From Pelagophyceae sp. CCMP2097 (lineage: Eukaryota > Sar > Pelagophyceae): a DNA stretch of 19,017 nucleotides. Shown one piece after another: positions 17,412 through 19,017 of this stretch (its first letter is position 1; each line of letters opens with the position of its first letter). The stretch lies in assembly GCA_026770575.1 (NCBI GenBank), contig MU657391.1, forward strand, positions 33,191-52,207, given 5' to 3'. The translations under genes and the position numbers were made by a program. The notes below the pieces were generated by a model. It worked only from the letters and a program-made list of their open reading frames with translations. It was not told where the DNA came from and made no database searches.

Positions 17412-18304
17412 ATGGAGTACTCGAACGGCAGCAACGCGCGCGAGCAGGAGCTCCACGCCAAGTGCGAGGCGGATATTTGTGCGCGCAAGGACAAGGAGGA
17501 GGAGGCGCGTCTCCCTAAGGGGTGGACTGGATTGTTATTTCGGCCGCCGCGCTCGCGCGCGGATCGGCGGCGCGTAGGTCAAGGCCACGAACGTGACCAA
17601 GGCCAAGGAGGTGCATCGGTGTTTCGAAAACCCGCCCGCCCGCTCACCGGGAAAAACGTTAGGCGCTCGAGAAGTTTGCCGAGGACCGACAGCAGAAGAT
17701 CCACGACAACATGCCTCGCGCCGCGTCCCGTCGACTCCGAGGAAAACTCTCTCAGGCGCCGCCCGTCGGCGCCCCCGCGTGCGCCACGGGCGGCGCCCCC
17801 TCGTGTGCCGCCCGCGGGCACCCGCCGTCGACTAAAGGGCCCGCTCCGTGATGCGTCGGGGCTCTGACGCGAGCTGCGTAGGCAAAAGAACCGCGAGGAG
17901 GAGCAGTGAGCTCCGGCCGCCGGGGCGCCGCTCCGGCAGGCGTGCGGACCGCTCCCTGCGTAGGCTACTCATGGAGCAGCTCGCGACGGACATCGAGAGC
18001 GAGAACCCGTGGGAGCGCATCGTCAGCCTCGTCGACCTTCAGGCCGGCATGAGTCCGCACGCCGGCGCCTTTTCGAAGCCCTCGAGGGCGGGCCTTTTCG
18101 CGGGGGGCTGCAGACTCGTCGAGGTTGGCCGCGCCGTCGGGTCATCGCGAGTCTTTCTTCTGAGACGCGTCCCGCCGTCGCGCCCAGCGTGCGCCGTGGC
18201 CGAGGCGCGCCCGAGCCGCCGACGCAGGCGACGAGAACCTCGACGTCTCGCGGATGCGCCAGGTGTTCATCCAGCTCAAGAACTCGCCGCCCAAGGTCGC
18301 CTAG
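17412..18304 (+). CDS. Clathrin light chain, short form
   Basis: Clathrin light chain binds the heavy-chain hub through a central helix and regulates coat assembly in vesicle traffic. The C-terminal half is clear: ENPWERIVSLVDLQ, then NLDVSRMRQVFIQLKNSPP, the family's most conserved motifs. Upstream exons give charged helix pieces: REQELHAKCEAD, ATNVTKAKE, EKFAEDRQQKIHDN and QKNREEEQ. Modelled exons: 17412-17504, 17578-17610, 17663-~17712, 17882-17905, 17964-18052 and 18228-18304 (about 121 residues). Clear introns are 17611-17662 (GTGCAT...TTAG) and 17906-17963 (GTGAGC...GTAG). The 17505-17577 intron fits as GC-AG. The donor near 17713 is unresolved, with GTCCCG 12 nt later as an alternative. 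At about 121 residues it is roughly half the usual length and lacks the acidic N-terminal region. A missed upstream exon is possible. Confidence 0.85.
17505..17577 (+). other. Probable GC-AG intron in the clathrin light chain gene
   Basis: Exon 1 must join in phase 0 to the helix exon starting at 17578 after GCGTAG. The only donor in phase at the end of the charged helix is GAG|GCGCGT at 17505 (73 nt). The nearby GTCTCC at 17509 is out of phase. The donor matches the one proposed in the kinesin gene over GAG|GCGCGT. Confidence 0.5.
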
Positions 18305-19017
18305 GCGCGCTCGCTGCCGCGAAGGCCGTTCCGGCTCGTTCAAATTAAACACGGCGCCTCACGGAGGGGCCGCCGAAAGTCGACTCGTAAGCTCGACAAT
18401 AAAGATCAACTTTGCACAAAACCCCAGGCCGTGCGATCGACTTTCGCGAGGAGAAAGGCCATCAGAGCACCACCGCCTCGGAGCCGCGACTCGGACGACC
18501 ACACCAGCCGACGACCGCGCACGCCGTGCGACGATCTCCGAGTCAGAGTGCCAGTGTTTTTTTCTATTATAGGAAGTTGCCCCTATTGGATTCTGGATCG
18601 TCGGAAGGTCCCCTAGGAATTCCTATTGGATTCTCGAATTTTTCGGGGGAAGCAATTAGAGCACTCTCATTGGCCGGTTTGACTTGGGAACTTCCACGAA
18701 TGACGCGAGACAAGCGAGGGCGCGGTGGGTAAGGATTTCCCGTAGTATCGTTTCAAATCCTCTCAAATGTCGTTTGCCAATGTCGTCGCGATGTCGAAAA
18801 TTTCACCGCAAAAGTCGTCGGAAAAGCCGGCCGCAAAAGCCGCAAAAGCCGCAAATATCGTCGGAATCTCCCTTAAAGTCCCCTGATGACGGATTAACCC
18901 CCGAGTTAAAATTCTGATGCCTTGGTTTGAGGCTCCAGAGCGGCCCATGTCGGCCGTCTATCGTCATATTCACTTCAATTGTCGTCGGAAAGATCCCCCT
19001 CTTGGAAACACTTCAAA
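18305..19017. other. AT-richer, repeat-bearing region without a recognised gene
   Basis: After the clathrin light chain stop the base composition changes, especially from about 18550, with T/A runs unlike the rest of the window. Short repeats recur: cctattggattct twice (near 18582 and 18621); tcgtcggaa four times (near 18598, 18815, 18858 and 18982); and a cgcaaaagc run at 18832-18856. Open frames are short and show no family. It may be the 3' flank, a decayed repeat, or the start of a gene outside the window. Confidence 0.5.
18398..18403 (+). terminator. Polyadenylation signal AATAAA for the clathrin light chain gene
   Basis: AATAAA lies 94 nt after the stop at 18302-18304, close to the 102-nt spacing seen for the AAA+ ATPase gene. 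Confidence 0.5.

Overview
This window looks like nuclear DNA from a unicellular eukaryote with a very G+C-rich, compact genome. A photosynthetic stramenopile of the pelagophyte type (Aureococcus-like) fits best, but that assignment rests on general look and gene content only; a haptophyte or another GC-rich protist is possible. There are no operons, no Shine-Dalgarno sites and no bacterial genes. The genes are eukaryotic housekeeping families: kinesin, clathrin light chain, RTF2, TCF25/Rqc1, an AFG2-type AAA+ ATPase, an AAAP transporter and an EF-hand/WD40 protein. Every gene is broken into frames that rejoin at short introns, mostly about 45-110 nt, with a recurring donor GTGCGN and usually a TAG or CAG acceptor.

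Layout from left to right: 285-4729 (-), large EF-hand/WD40/EF-hand protein; 4806-5846 (-), TerD-domain exons lying directly upstream on the same strand and possibly part of the same gene; 6129-7879 (-), 11-TM AAAP-type amino-acid transporter; 8131-10938 (+), two-domain AAA+ ATPase closest to AFG2B/SPATA5L1; 11147-13622 (-), kinesin-14 with C-terminal motor; 13856-14988 (+), RTF2; 15182-17255 (-), TCF25/Rqc1; 17412-18304 (+), clathrin light chain. The last 700 bases are AT-richer, repeat-containing and without a recognisable gene.

Neighbours alternate in orientation. There are short divergent promoters at 7880-8130, 13623-13855 and 17256-17411, and short convergent 3' ends at 10939-11146 and 14989-15181. 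The genes do not form a pathway. RTF2, AFG2B and TCF25 all belong to chromatin/ribosome/protein quality-control biology, but their adjacency is probably chance.

I found no mobile element, RNA gene, CRISPR array or defence system. The points most worth a second look are the possible TerD-EF-WD40-EF fusion, the GTGCGN intron donor signature with a matching GC-AG variant (GAG|GCGCGT, seen twice), an RTF2 that lacks most of its second zinc-ligand set, a degenerate first ATPase domain in the AFG2B homologue, and an unusually short clathrin light chain.
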